A stretch of 64,000 bases of DNA from Hydrangea macrophylla (GCA_033977485.1 CM066988.1:4734501-4798500); one strand, 5' to 3'; shown: positions 1 through 10,873, counted from the first letter of the stretch. Notes: generated from the sequence alone by a model not told the origin. Numbers and translations are program-made.

Positions 1-2115
1 CAAAGCAACTCGAGTGGGTTTGAGTTCACCCAACCCTAGCTGTTTATAGACTGAATATGGCAGCAGATTCACGCTTGCTCCTAAATCAAGGAGTGCGTTG
101 TCTATCTTTTGATTCCCAATTCTGCATGAGACAGTAGGTGTACCGGGATCTTTGAGTTTTGGAGGCAACTCGTTTTGAATGATCGCGCTAGCTTGGCACG
201 CGACATAAGCATGTTTCTTCACGCTTTGCCTCCTCTTGACCGTGCATAGATCTTTGAGATACTTTGCATAGGCCGGCACCTGCTTGATAGCATCTAGGAG
301 TGGAAGGTTAATCTTAACTTGCTTAAACAATTCCAAAAACTCCTGATTCTTTATCTCATTCTTGGGTTTCTTCAACCGTTGAGGATAAGGTGCAGGAAAG
401 GGGCATTTTGGTGGTTCCTCCTTAACAGATTCCTTTCCCGGCCTTCGCTCAACTTCTTCTTCTACTCTAGGAGCTTCAAGATTTTCCTTTATTGGTTCGT
501 CATTAGTAGACGGCTCCTCCTCTCGAGTAGATGGTAGCTCAGCTTCTTCGTCCAACACTTCCCCCTCTTTGTACACTTCGGGAGTGGACAGTGGTATGCC
601 TTTTTCTATGACTTTCCCACTTCTCAGTGTGGTCACAGCTTTAGCATGTTCTTGATTATTAGGACCATTGTTATGTCCCTTGGGGTTCTGAAGTGGTTGG
701 GCAGGGAATGTTCCTCCTGAGCTCTCTTGCCGTGCATCTATCCTCTCTAAAGTGGCAGACATTTTACTCATCATTTGGATAAGTTGCTGCGTTAGATTGG
801 CATTAGCAAGTGGCTCCTCCTCTTGTACCTTCTTGTGCGGGGGCACATAGGCATTGGTTTGTGGTGCATTGGAGGGTTGAGCTTGATTGTAATTATTAGT
901 CCTGTTTTGATTGTAATGCTGGGGCGGCCTATTATTTTGCCCTTGATACTGATTATTGTTGTAGGGCTGCTGTTGATATTGATTTTGGGCCCCAGCGTTA
1001 TTTCTCCAATCAAAACCGGGGTGATTCCATCTATTATTGCTTTGGAAAGTATTATTGGAATTCCCCGCCCCTCGAAAACCTTGCATGGCATTCATCTCTA
1101 CAGGGGCTTGCTCTTGAAAATATGGCACATTAGGACAATACTGAGTTGTATGTCCCAACATGTTGCATGTGCCACATGGTTCTTCAGGCATGACTTGCCT
1201 AGAACTCTCTCCTTTCATGCTTAACTCTTCCACCTTCTTTGCTAGCTCTGCGTACTTAGTCATGAGGCGATCTTCATTGGTTAGCTGATATAAGCTTTTC
1301 TCTTCTACACAGGATATCTGTGATCGTGAGATATTGTCAGAATTTGACCATTCATGAGCGTATTCAGCTAACCATTCGAAATGGGCTTCAGCCTCTTCAG
1401 TGTTTTTTCGCAGAAATGGCCCAGAGCTCATTGTTTCCACCAACTTCTTTGTTTCACCATTTAATCCCTGATAAAAGAAGCTGATTGTTCGCCATTTCTC
1501 AAACCCATGGTGTGGGCATGAGAGAAGCAAATCTTTGAAACGCTCCCACGCCTGTGTGAAGGTTTCATTGCTCTTTTGTTTATAGGAATTAATTTGACGC
1601 TGAAGATCTGTGGTCATGCGAGTAGGATAGAATTTCTTCAGAAATGCGGTGCTCATCGCATGCCAGGTGAAAATTGAATTAGGCTTTTGGGAGTGAAGCC
1701 ACGCCTTCGCTTTATCTTTCAAAGTGAAGGGGAATAGCATTAAATGCGTCACCTCCCTAGGACAATTTTGCGAGAATGTTTTGCAAACATCCTCGAAATC
1801 GGTGACATGTAAATACGCCTTCTCGCTTTCCATTCCATGAAAAGTGGGAAGCAATTGAATCATCCCATTGCGAAACTGAAATTCGCCATTGTGTGGTGGG
1901 ATTTGAATGCAAGAGGGCGTAGGTGCATGTTCTGGTTGCATAAGATCGCAAAGAGGACGGAGTGCCTCATCGATTGGCACCACAACATTGTCACCGTTTT
2001 CACTCTGATGATCATCCATTGATGCAGTTGGAGTGATAATCGGGTTGATGGAACTATCAGAGTCAGAGTGGTAGAATGGATTTCCAAAGAATCCTTCGAT
2101 AGAATTCTCGGACAT
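1..2115 (-). CDS. Athila-type Ty3/gypsy Gag-protease, cut by left window edge
   Basis: An ATG at 2115 opens a minus-strand frame. I read all 705 codons to base 1 and found no stop, so the reading continues outside the window. The product would be the structural Gag polyprotein plus aspartic protease of an Athila-lineage retrotransposon. Residues ~90-230 carry the plant retrotransposon gag domain, including a KDKAKAWLHS stretch. A zinc knuckle, C-x2-C-x4-H-x4-C starting CGTC, lies near residues 313-327. An Asn/Gln-rich linker follows, then an acidic Glu-rich region around codons 500-570. The protease active-site stretch ALLDLGASVNLLPY lies near residue 673; DLGA in place of DTGA/DSGA is usual in Athila relatives. 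The frame starts about 115 bases after the PBS, as expected for Gag. It is the only long retroelement frame in the window with no visible break. RT and integrase would lie to the left. Confidence 0.85.
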   Translation of the reverse strand, partial: MSENSIEGFFGNPFYHSDSDSSINPIITPTASMDDHQSENGDNVVVPIDEALRPLCDLMQPEHAPTPSCIQIPPHNGEFQFRNGMIQLLPTFHGMESEKAYLHVTDFEDVCKTFSQNCPREVTHLMLFPFTLKDKAKAWLHSQKPNSIFTWHAMSTAFLKKFYPTRMTTDLQRQINSYKQKSNETFTQAWERFKDLLLSCPHHGFEKWRTISFFYQGLNGETKKLVETMSSGPFLRKNTEEAEAHFEWLAEYAHEWSNSDNISRSQISCVEEKSLYQLTNEDRLMTKYAELAKKVEELSMKGESSRQVMPEEPCGTCNMLGHTTQYCPNVPYFQEQAPVEMNAMQGFRGAGNSNNTFQSNNRWNHPGFDWRNNAGAQNQYQQQPYNNNQYQGQNNRPPQHYNQNRTNNYNQAQPSNAPQTNAYVPPHKKVQEEEPLANANLTQQLIQMMSKMSATLERIDARQESSGGTFPAQPLQNPKGHNNGPNNQEHAKAVTTLRSGKVIEKGIPLSTPEVYKEGEVLDEEAELPSTREEEPSTNDEPIKENLEAPRVEEEVERRPGKESVKEEPPKCPFPAPYPQRLKKPKNEIKNQEFLELFKQVKINLPLLDAIKQVPAYAKYLKDLCTVKRRQSVKKHAYVACQASAIIQNELPPKLKDPGTPTVSCRIGNQKIDNALLDLGASVNLLPYSVYKQLGLGELKPTRVAL

Positions 2116-2229
2116 GAACTAGGAGAGTCTCTAGGGTGAAAGTTTACCTAGAGAACTAAAGAATAACGAAAACAAAAAGAGAAATAGATGAAGAGAGATT
2201 GAGGTAATCTAAGAATTAACTCGTCGCCT
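2116..2229 (-). other. Untranslated leader of the Athila-like element
   Basis: The segment between the primer-binding site and the Gag start codon. It is A-rich on the plus strand and holds no recognisable motif. Confidence 0.6.
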
Positions 2230-2247
2230 TCCCCGGCAACGGCGCCA
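2230..2247 (-). promoter_or_regulatory. Primer-binding site (tRNA-Asp type)
   Basis: The minus strand reads TGGCGCCGTTGCCGGGGA six bases after the LTR end. This is the classic Athila-lineage PBS, complementary to a tRNA-Asp 3' end. It is a priming site for minus-strand cDNA, not a tRNA gene. The same site occurs at 56972 on the plus strand. Confidence 0.9.
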
Positions 2248-2916
2248 AAAACTTGACACGAATAAAAAGTTGTGTGCGCTTGTGTGCAATACCCAAGTGT
2301 AGGTAGACGTGCAAGTAGTAACTGGATTAAGTCCAGGTCGATCCCACAGGGAAGGTGTTGAATTAAACTACCTAGATTAGACTCTAAAGAGAAAACAAAA
2401 ATCAATATTTAAAATGAAGTGTAGAACACAAAGTTCCACAGTTAACAGCTACTAGAATTAAAGACAACTAAATTAACTTAACTAACAATTAACTAACTAA
2501 GCAAAATTCTAAAAGAAACGGTTCTTCTTAATAAAAGAAAGTGTTGGGATCACGCGAATCCACCGTGACCTAACCTTCTACCATGCAATTGCAATTAAGC
2601 TCAAAGGAGTACACCTACTACAGTATTCTGTACTTCTCTAAAGATATAGAATCAATAGCCCTTTCATGACCGGGACTATATCATCACAATTAAATTTGAA
2701 ATACATGAAGACGGTTTAATCCAATAGTTAAGACTCTCACCTACAATGGTGTTAGCATTGAGGGTGGTTTGCAAAATATATTGAAAGAAAATGCCTTAAG
2801 GCCTTAAGTTTAAAAACTGTTTTGACAAACTGAGCATTTAGGGACAATTTGATAACAAATCCTTAAAACAGAAAGTCTTAGAATACTGTTTTGGGTGTTC
2901 TCAAGAATCAGAATCC

Positions 2917-3035
2917 TCGATCGATCGACGCGCTTTCGATCGATCGAATATCGTCATCTCTCGATCGATCGATATTTCCTCGATCGCTCGACTAAGTCAC
3001 TGTCTCGATCGATCGACATACTTTCGATCGATCGA
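2917..3035. repeat. Phased TCGATCGATCGA palindrome array, block 1
   Basis: Six copies of the 12-bp palindrome TCGATCGATCGA (one has GCTCGA) are centred at 2922.5, 2941.5, 2966.5, 2985.5, 3010.5 and 3029.5. Spacings are 19, 25, 19, 25 and 19, i.e. a 44-bp double unit repeated three times. The spacer sequences between palindromes differ. It lies inside the Athila-like LTR. Confidence 0.9.
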
Positions 3036-3536
3036 ACACAGGGAAAAAAAACATTGCATGGCAGAGGCCAGAAATCACGATTTCATCGCGATTTCCCAAC
3101 CCTAGGACTACTCAGACATTGTCTGGAGTACCACAGATTGATATTTAACGTAAAAGTTCATTGAAACAACGTTTGTTTGAAAGTTTTGCATAAAAACTAT
3201 AAAACTAGTGAGTACGATCTAATTAACATAAAACTACTCGAGATTAATAAGTATACTACGATTAACTAAGTGCAGAAAACCAATAAACAATAGATCAAGA
3301 ACCTGGAATGAGGATGACTTGTATTAACTAAAGAAATCTAGTTCACAATGCTTAATCTTCAATGAAACCTACAAAAAAAACAAGGAAAACTCTCTCTTCT
3401 CTATCTAAAACTAGGTAAAACAAAGTTGGGCGTCCTCTCCTGGACGTATACAACAAGAAGATATATAGTAAACCTAAGAGCTAGGGTTAAAAACCCGCAA
3501 CTGCTGCATGCGCGTATAATCTGATAAAAGGGATTT

Positions 3537-3627
3537 TCGATCGATCGAAACCTTCTCGATCGATCTAACATCTTGAATTGTCGATCGCTTTAACTTCCTT
3601 CGATCGATCGAATACTCGATCGCTCGA
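3537..3627. repeat. Phased TCGATCGATCGA palindrome array, block 2
   Basis: Five full or decayed copies of the same palindrome are centred at 3542.5, 3561.5, 3586.5, 3605.5 and 3621.5, spaced 19, 25, 19 and 16. The block sits about 70-160 bp upstream of the minus-strand TATA-like box at 3461-3468. Confidence 0.9.
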
Positions 3628-3845
3628 ACTCTGCAATTCTTCTTCAATCTTCCTTCTTTGAAACAAAGCATCTCCTCTTTATCAAATCTTTCAGTCTTTT
3701 ATACAGCAGCATTCACCTGCACAAATAGTAGCTAAAACAATACAACTTATCATAGATTAATCATATTGTCTAACACTAGCATTGTAATTCAAATTGCAGA
3801 TAAAACGGGAAGTTGTGATCAAAACTAATGCAATTCTTTCTTTTA

Positions 3846-4560
3846 GCGCGGTTGTATTTTACAAATACCCCCGCTTTGCACTTACCATTGCACCAAGGCT
3901 CCCCTCCACAATTACCTGGATGAGCACCATCCCGAGCTGTTCCGGACACCTTAGGTCTTCTGGTCCTGTAACTTAAGGCCATGCCAGAAAAGTAGCCCGA
4001 CTACCAGGTCGGGATACCATCGTCCAGTCACAATACAACTCAGGAACAACTCGGCTAGCCCAGAGGCCCATCCCAAACAGCTCGAACTCCAGCAGTTTCC
4101 TAAGCCAGTTAGGAAACCTTCCAGATAAGCATGAAAAATTTCCTAATCAGAATAGGAAACCATCCAAATATGCAGTTATCATTATAGGCTATCAACATTT
4201 TCCTAAATAGACTAGAATGCCTTGTAAGGGAGGACTCTTCTCCTTATAAAAGGGTCCTCCCACCCCAATTAGATGGGATTTCGAGTTCGATAGAATCAAC
4301 AATATTTCGTTGTCTAGCTTCTCCCAAGAAACTCTAAACACCACCCTACAAGGCCGACCCTTAGTAGTTCCAGTCACCATTGTTGGATCACCAAGGTCCT
4401 TGTTTTATATAATGGAACTGCTCAGACACATATGTGGACGTAGGTTCCTTCATTAACATGGCCGAACCACATACAAACCCGGTCTCTCATTATCTCTCTC
4501 ATTGTTTTTCTCTCCTTGATCTGCTCTAATTTATCTTGCCAAAAATTGCATCATCACTAT
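3846..4560 (+). mobile_element. Gypsy (Tat-like) LTR fragment, probably solo
   Basis: Features of a plus-oriented gypsy LTR: a TATA box (TATAAAA) at 4245-4251, and a U5-like stretch with GGACGTAGG followed by GGCCGAACCAC at about 4435-4465, a pairing I know from Tat/Retand-type LTRs. No gag, pol or PBS follows, so it is a solo or truncated LTR. Its ends could not be fixed. The TATA box is bracketed by an 8-bp inverted repeat (GGGAGGAC at 4228-4235, GTCCTCCC at 4254-4261). Confidence 0.5.
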
Positions 4561-4770
4561 TTATAATTTTTTTCTAAATTTTGAAATACATTGGATAATT
4601 CTTAAGGAGGCTTGCTCTAAGGTCCCTAAAGATGAGACAATTTGGACTAAATGATAAGTCACAAACAAAAAACCATACAAGGATATACTCTAAAAAAATT
4701 TCCCTCTTAAAGTCTCCTAAAATTTAATTGTTTTTGTAAGAGACGAAATTGCCCCTGGAACCCTTGGGCA
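4561..4770. other. Unassigned AT-rich sequence
   Basis: AT-rich DNA with no coding potential that I can support. It leads into the CT- and CCA-rich block that follows. Confidence 0.5.
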
Positions 4771-5260
4771 GCACCACCACAATCTCTCTTCTCTCTTTAA
4801 CTTTCTTTCTCCTTCTCCTTGCCATAGCTCAGCCGCCACCACTACCAGCGAACCACCAACACCTTTGCCTGCCGCCTCCACCACCATCGTACACCATCTC
4901 TTTTTTTCCTCTCTCTCTCTCACTAACTTTCTCTCTCCTCATCCCTGCCATAGCTCAGCCGCCACCACCACTACGAGTCACCACCACCTTTGCCCATCGC
5001 CATTACCACCACCACCACACACCATCTCTCTTACTTTCTCTCTCCTCCTCCCTACTATAGCTTCTCAGTCATCGCCACCACCTTTGCGCGCCGCCACTAC
5101 CACCATCACCACCATTACAGACCATCTCTCTTCTCTCTCTCTCTCTCTCTAACTTTCTCTCTCCTTCTCCCAGCCATGGCTTCTAATCCACCACTACCAA
5201 CATCGTGTCCACCACCACCACCATCGTACATCCTCGTGAACTACCACCACCACCATCGCG
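4771..5260. repeat. Degenerate ~115-bp minisatellite, four units
   Basis: Four tandem units each contain ATCTCTCTT followed by a CT tract, an ACTTTCTCTCTCCT-like segment, a GCCATAGCT-like segment and a CCACCACC-rich tract. Units start near 4780, 4890, 5023 and 5123. The overlapping reading frames here (Ser/Leu/Pro/His-rich) are low-complexity artefacts of this repeat. Confidence 0.7.
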
Positions 5261-5339
5261 AGCTATCACCACATACCAAGTAAGTATTTTATTTCTCATT
5301 TTCCAGTGACTGGCCTTGTAAGCCCTAGGGCTTGGTCGG

Positions 5340-5535
5340 ATGCGAAGATCTTTAGTGAAATTTCACTTATGATAAGTTAAAGTTAAGTGAAATTTCACTT
5401 ATGATAAGTTAAGTTGAGTAAAATTTTTGAGTGAAAAAATGCAATCTTCAATGGAATTTCACTTATCTTCTATTATCCTAAGTAAAACTTCACTTAAGAT
5501 TATATCTTAAGTGAAATTTCACTCTTATTTTGTTA
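5340..5535. repeat. AGTGAAATTTCACT palindrome cluster
   Basis: The perfect palindrome AGTGAAATTTCACT is centred at 5360.5 and 5392.5 inside a 32-bp duplication containing TATGATAAGTTAA. A further copy (AAGTGAAATTTCACT) and half-copies (GGAATTTCACTT, AAACTTCACTTAAG) lie at 5450-5515. No gene is visible. Confidence 0.75.
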
Positions 5536-5559
5536 AGCAAAAAGGCAATCTTCAGTCAT

Positions 5560-5965
5560 GATAGTGGAGGTCGTTAGAGGTCAGTCTAGTGGCAGGGGGT
5601 GGTCATCGGTGGTCAAGAGTGGCGGAGATGGTGGTAGGATATCGTAAAGATGGTGGTCAAAAGGTGGCATGTGTGGTGGTCAAAAGGTGGCATGTATGGT
5701 TGCCAGAGATGGCGAGGGTGGTGGTCGTGCGGAGATGGCGAGGGCGGTGGACGAAGTCAGTAGAGTGGTGGGGAATGGTCACCGGTGGTTAGGAGTGATA
5801 GGGAATGGTGGTCGAATATCGAAAAGGTGGTGGTCAAGAGATGGCATGGGTTGTGGTCGCCGGAGATGGCAAGGGTGGTGGTCGCTAGAGATGGCAGTGG
5901 TCGCCGGAGATAGAGAGGGTGGTGGCCGGAGGTTTGGCAGGGGGTGGTGGGTAATGGTGGCTAGG
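5560..5965. repeat. GGTGG-rich degenerate minisatellite
   Basis: Irregular tandem copies of GTGGTGGTC and GGAGATGGCGAGG-like words. GC-richness and codon-like phasing create glycine/arginine/tryptophan-rich open frames that I do not regard as genes. Confidence 0.65.
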
Positions 5966-6447
5966 GTTTAGTTAGGGTTAGATGATGAAGATGAGTGTAT
6001 TTTTGTCTATGACCATTTGGAGGACTTATCCTCAATGTTTTATTTTAGTTATCCTTAATTCCAAAATAGCTTGTCCTAATGCCCTTTTCACCGATTTTCC
6101 CAAATTATTACTACTACGGTAAATTTTTAAAGTTAAACTCGAATCAAGACTTCATTGTGTGATTTTTCTCCCTTCCTCTTTTCTCTCTTTATTTCTCTCT
6201 CACTCTCTTCACTCAAAACTTTCGTTCACACTGCCATCAGTATCTCTCCTTTATTAGACCATCTTTAGCATTTGTATCCCATCACGTACTTCTCCTTAAT
6301 TAGTGCATCTTTAGTACTTCTAGTTAGTCAAAAACATGACTTTTAAATATTAATTCTACACTTTTCATAATCAATTTCGGCATAAATCTATATTTTAGTT
6401 AATTACTTTTAAACTTCACTTCTAAACTGAGTCTTCAAATTTAACCA
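5966..6447. other. Non-coding AT-rich sequence
   Basis: AT-rich with short CT tracts near 6170-6210. I see no conserved domain or structural RNA in it. Confidence 0.5.
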
Positions 6448-6450
6448 CTC

Positions 6451-6820
6451 ACTAGATTTGTAACCCATTCGATGCACGGGATGGAAGTTATAATTCAAAC
6501 ACTTGGTAGATACAACCCTACAAAAGTGTTGAAATCTAAGGACCTGTTTGATAAAACAAAAATTAATTATTGAAAACTAAGTGCTAAATTTATCTATTGA
6601 AAGTTTAAGCTACTAAATTTGCAATATTAATCACTAGATTTGTAACACGTGCGATGCACAGGAGGGATGTTATAATTCAACCATTTGATAGATACAATCC
6701 TGCAAAAGCATTGAAATCAAGGACCTCTTTTATAAAACTAAAAATTGATTACTGAAAACTAAGTGCTAAATTTAAGTATTGAAACTTTAAGCTCCTGAAT
6801 TTGCAATATTAATTGACTAG
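6451..6820 (-). repeat. Helitron-3'-end-like tandem repeat, two 183-bp units
   Basis: Two diverged direct repeats start at 6451 and 6634 and share ACTAGATTTGTAAC then GATGCAC; a third ACTAGATT occurs at 6816. On the minus strand each unit ends with a GC-rich imperfect hairpin (arms like CCCGTGC and GCACGTG/CGAATGGG) followed by GTTACAAATCTAG and then T. That is the layout of a plant Helitron 3' terminus (hairpin, short spacer, CTAG, insertion before T). No Rep/helicase coding is present, so this would be a non-autonomous element. A plain tandem duplication is the alternative. Confidence 0.45.
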
Positions 6821-7510
6821 ATTAGATTATATTAGATAAGATTAGATATGATTTAAATATAGATTAGATTAGATAAGATGATTTGATTTTATACTATATA
6901 TATGTATAAAATAAAATAAAAATAAAAAAGAAGTGGAAAATTGCAGAGTTGCCATGCGACAAGCGTCGAATTCTATTTTATAATATGTATATATATATAT
7001 ATATGATTTGAGAAGTTCGTAAAATGACTGATGTAATAGCTAACCCATTGGTTTCTCTAAAAAAAAAATAGCTAACATATTGGAGTACTTACAAAGATAA
7101 AAGAAAAAAGAAAAAAAAAAGGGACTGTCACTAGCTTATTTTTTGCAAGCTAGTAGTCTGTTGAGCTGCTCTATAGCTTTTGGTTCCGTTATTTTATTGG
7201 GATTTTTGGTAAGAAAAATTTCTTTAAATGAGGTGGTATAGGTAAAAATTCAAGGCTTTTGGCATTTTTAGTTAAGGTCCCTCACAACTTTTTTGGTACC
7301 AATTAAAATCCTTCTTTATGCTTTTTTTCCACCCTTTGAGAGTTGGTTATCATCATTAATTTTCTTTATATTTTAAATTCTATGACTTCCAATTTAAATT
7401 CATTTGTCATAAAATTTATATTTTTTGAATTGTGAAATCGAGATCTTTAACAAGATATATATGTGACATGAAATTATGAAGGAAAAAAATTGAAATTTTT
7501 AGTTGGCTGT
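6821..7510. other. Non-coding AT-rich sequence with TA microsatellite
   Basis: Contains a short GATTAGAT-type repeat at 6825-6890 and a TA run near 6985-7003. Nothing else is recognisable. Confidence 0.5.
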
Positions 7511-9977
7511 TGTCACACCCCAACTCGCCTCGTGCAGATTAGGACACGTGTAACAATGCTACAAGAGTCCAAGTACATTAATTTGCAAAGAAACACACGA
7601 ATTACTAGGAAACACATGTGTTCACCAACATTAAACAACTCTATTGTTACAAAATAACCCCCCAAGGGTAAAATGGTAATTAATAAGCTATAGTAAATTT
7701 TATACTAAAAGATAGGTCTTTAAGTCCCGGTTCCAACGCAAAAAACGGCGCGTGAATCCGAATTTTCTAGAGTGAGTTATGTCTGTTTCTGTAAAAGTCA
7801 TCGGTGCTGAAACTGTACCAGCGGATCGATCCGCCCAAAACCGAATCGATCTGGTTTTGACAGATTGTCATCTCTGGTCCCTCCAGAAGCTCCAGACCGA
7901 TCCGTCCATGACCCGGATCGATCCGGTTTCTGTAGAACTTGATTTTTAGCAGAAAACCCCTGTTTAATCAGTCCTAACACACCCAAAACCTAACCAAATC
8001 TTATGGACTCTTTCAAAATCATTTCAAAACTTATTTAGATGCCTTCAAGCATTAAGTAAACATGAGAAACACCACCACATCTACAACAAACACAAATCCA
8101 AGCTCTTTCAAACATTCAAACCATTAACATAACCTCTTAGGGATCAAACCAACTCATAGACACATCCCTCTTGGAAACAAATAAAGTTTTGGAATTAAAC
8201 TCATGGTAAAATCTAATAATTTATGAAATCTTGTTGGCAAAGAGCCCAAAGATATAACCAACTACATGGAACATTAGGAAACCATTACAAAACCATTTTC
8301 AAGCAATCATTTCCATAAACCTTGCAACAAGAAGATCAAACCTCACAAAACATTTGTTTACAAGAAAAAACTTAACTAAAATCTACAACCCAATCCGGAC
8401 TTGCCAGTATGATCCAAACATACAACTTACGCATAAATCGACCGATTACATAGAAATTACATAAGTTTCTTCAAATCCACATTAAACACATGAGTCAAGC
8501 CTTCAATCCACAAGATAGGGATCCCAAGCCACAAGTTATACTCTAACACAAGTTTAAAACATATTTACAAGTACTAAATCTCTCCCCCTTTCTCGAGCAC
8601 GTCACTTCCTCTCCGGGTATTGCTCCGTACCTGCGGTGGTTGTTATTTACCACAACAGAAACAGAAAATGGTTTTCTTAAGCATTACGCTTAGTGAGAAT
8701 TCTAAACATGTCTGAATGTTTAACATGTGCAATGCAACAGTAAACATATAAATCATATTTGTAATCGCCGAGTCATCGGTTCAATGATTCATTCAAACCC
8801 GAAGACCTCCCTTGGTCCCGTGGTCACTTATATTCCTTGGACTTTCGTATTTCTTGGATTCTTCCTCTTCACCACCCTTATTACTCCCAACTAATGAATC
8901 ATTGTCCCGGGCTCATTGAATACCATATAGACATATAAGCATGTAGGTACATAATCATAGCAACTTTCATACAATTGACATGCAATTCACAATCTAACAA
9001 TTTTATAACTTCTAAACATGATTTCCACAACTTAAAATAGATACAAAAGCATTGAACATCTTAAAGCACAAACACTTTTTAGTTAGAAAGCTCACCTTAG
9101 CAAGATTATACCCAATTATGCTCCTAAAATCCCAAATCAAGCAAGAACCAAAGCCAAACCTTGTTCTAGAGTAATCCTACATAGTTTTGGTACAACAAAC
9201 ATCGTCTATCAACAACGGTCGCCGGAAAAACGTTGCCAAAAATGAAAATAAATTACGTGCATGTGATCCTCTTACCTTCACGAGTTCAAAAGTGGTCTCA
9301 AATCGTAAATCTGGCATCGGACGACGACAGAATTACGGTGTCGGCGACATTTTTCTCCATTTCTCTCTCTGAGCTCTCTTCTCTTTTCTTTAATTCCAGC
9401 AAATATGAGAGTCTCTCATTCTCACTTGACACTTACACACATGCACAACATGAGGTGTCATAGCCTCATTTTTCCCATATTTCGTTTACACCCCCGAAAC
9501 TCTTAAGTTCTTATTATGAAATCCCTCAAACATTCCATTAACTACCCATTTATTTAATGAGTGTTTGTCTAAGTCCCGTATGGGTCCCAACGTGGGTCCC
9601 ATATATTTTTGTGAAGTTGCTATCACACTTACTAATTATCAATCTTTTTCAATTATACTCTTATTTGGGTATCCAAACTAATACAAGTTGCTAAAACATG
9701 TATTATCATATAATATAAAAATATTTAAATAAGTATTCATGTAATCACATAAATGCATTTAATCACGTAAAATATAAATATTTTTATCCGGGTCCTTCAC
9801 TGGGTCCCACTTCCAAACCTGTCCCTCCTCACTGGGGACTTTTTCCAACTAGTGTCCTTTATTGAACACTTTTCATGGGCGAGTCCAAGCCTCCCCTTAT
9901 TCCATAATATACACTAATTATATTAATTAATGCATATAACTTGATAATTAACCTGTTCTTCGGGTACGGGTGTTACA
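7511..9977 (-). mobile_element. Solo LTR of chromovirus family T (copy 1)
   Basis: Begins TGTCACACCCC and ends GGGTGTTACA (plus strand). It is homologous along its length to the two LTRs of the complete element at 26763-36519. Shared landmarks include the GTTCCAACGCAAAAAACGG segment and the four-palindrome block. No internal region follows. The flanks (gctgt before, gttcc after) do not match, so no TSD is visible, unlike the copy at 11934. Confidence 0.85.
7821..7926. repeat. Four-palindrome block, family T copy 1
   Basis: Palindromes of the CGGATCGATCCG type are centred at 7827.5, 7847.5, 7898.5 and 7919.5, spaced 20, 51 and 21. Two of the four carry substitutions, but the spacing equals that of the younger copies. 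Confidence 0.85.
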
Positions 9978-10566
9978 GTTCCGCGATTTTATCTGTTGAC
10001 AAGCATATAACAGATAATTTGTTAAAATGTTAACTTTAATGGTCATAACTTAATCATTTTTTAGCCTTTTTGGGTGATTTTTATTTTATTTTATGAATTT
10101 TTTAAGATTTACGCATCAGACTTGGAAATTGTGCAAAAATATATAATTTTGAGTCTCATTTTAAGCTTTTATCTATGTTGACATATAATATTATTTGTTT
10201 ACAAACAGGTAATATTATCTATTTCAATTAAACGACCATAACTTCCTTATTTTTGGGTGATTTTTTTTAATTTCATGTAATTTTTTTTTTTTGGATATCT
10301 ACGCACTTATGGATGCCAATTTTATAAAAGGAGTATGCTTTACTACATTCATGCAACAAAATATATTTTATGCTTTAGCTTAAAATTTTTATTTTTTCTT
10401 CCCATAATTTCATAGTCAATATTGATCTCGTTTTTTTTTATTCCAAAATATCAAAGTTTACAAAATACGGATTTATAAATCAAAAGTTATGACAATATAA
10501 AGTTTTTTAGGCATAGAAGGGTATTATTGACCAAATTAGTTACAAAGGTTTTAATGGGATAATAGA
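9978..10566. other. Non-coding AT-rich sequence with diverged duplication
   Basis: Two loosely similar segments (about 10010-10160 and 10180-10340) each contain a CATAACTT segment, then GGGTGATTTTT, then an ACGCA-containing segment. They look like old repeat debris. No gene. Confidence 0.45.
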
Positions 10567-10737
10567 AGGGTGGAGCTAAGTACACCCATAATTTTACAAT
10601 GTACACTGTACACCCATCCCACATTACATTTATGCATTTTTTTTCAAAGAATTTGTATTATTTTATTGTTTAAAAAGTATTAAACAATGAAATGTGGATA
10701 TACATTGCAAAAACATGGGTGTATTTAGCCCCACCCT
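10567..10737. mobile_element. MITE with ~25-bp terminal inverted repeats
   Basis: The left end AGGGTGGAGCTAAGTACACC matches the reverse complement of the right end (AGGGTGGGGCTAAATACACC) with few changes; further inward GCAATGTA-like words also pair. Total length is 171 bp with no coding capacity. The flanking A-rich DNA gives no convincing TSD, so the superfamily is not assigned. Confidence 0.75.
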
Positions 10738-10763
10738 AAAAAAAAGAAGCGTAAATTTTTGCT

Positions 10764-10873
10764 AGTCCATGTTTGGGTATAATGAAATTTGGCTTAAGCC
10801 CCTATTTTATTTAGGACAAGTCCATGTTTGGTTATAATGAAATTTGGCTTAAACCCCTATTTTATTTAGGACA
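10764..10873. repeat. 55-bp tandem duplication
   Basis: Two adjacent 55-bp units begin AGTCCATGTTTGG at 10764 and 10819 and differ at only a few positions. Non-coding. Confidence 0.9.

Larger units (their letters stand above)
2254..3775 (-). mobile_element. 5' LTR of the Athila-like element
   Basis: On the minus strand the LTR runs from TGTTAGACAATATG (3775) to TCGTGTCA (2254), giving TG...CA ends, and is followed by the PBS. Length is about 1.52 kb. A TATA-like TATATAT lies on the minus strand at 3461-3468. Two blocks of TCGATCGATCGA palindromes flank it (3537-3627 upstream, 2917-3035 downstream in the transcription sense). The 3775 boundary rests only on the TG/CA rule; the partner LTR is outside the window. 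Confidence 0.75.

Noticed and set aside
2230..2247. tRNA-like match (GGCGCCA end)
   Set aside because: It is a primer-binding site complementary to a tRNA 3' end only; no cloverleaf surrounds it. The same applies at 34012, 39611, 52078 and 56972.
4749..5283. Overlapping open frames of 95-103 codons
   Set aside because: They are translations of CT and CCA repeats (Ser/Leu/His/Pro-rich) in several frames at once, with no domain.
5589..5971. Gly/Trp/Arg-rich open frames of 67-100 codons
   Set aside because: Products of the GGTGG minisatellite; no start context, domain or neighbouring gene structure.
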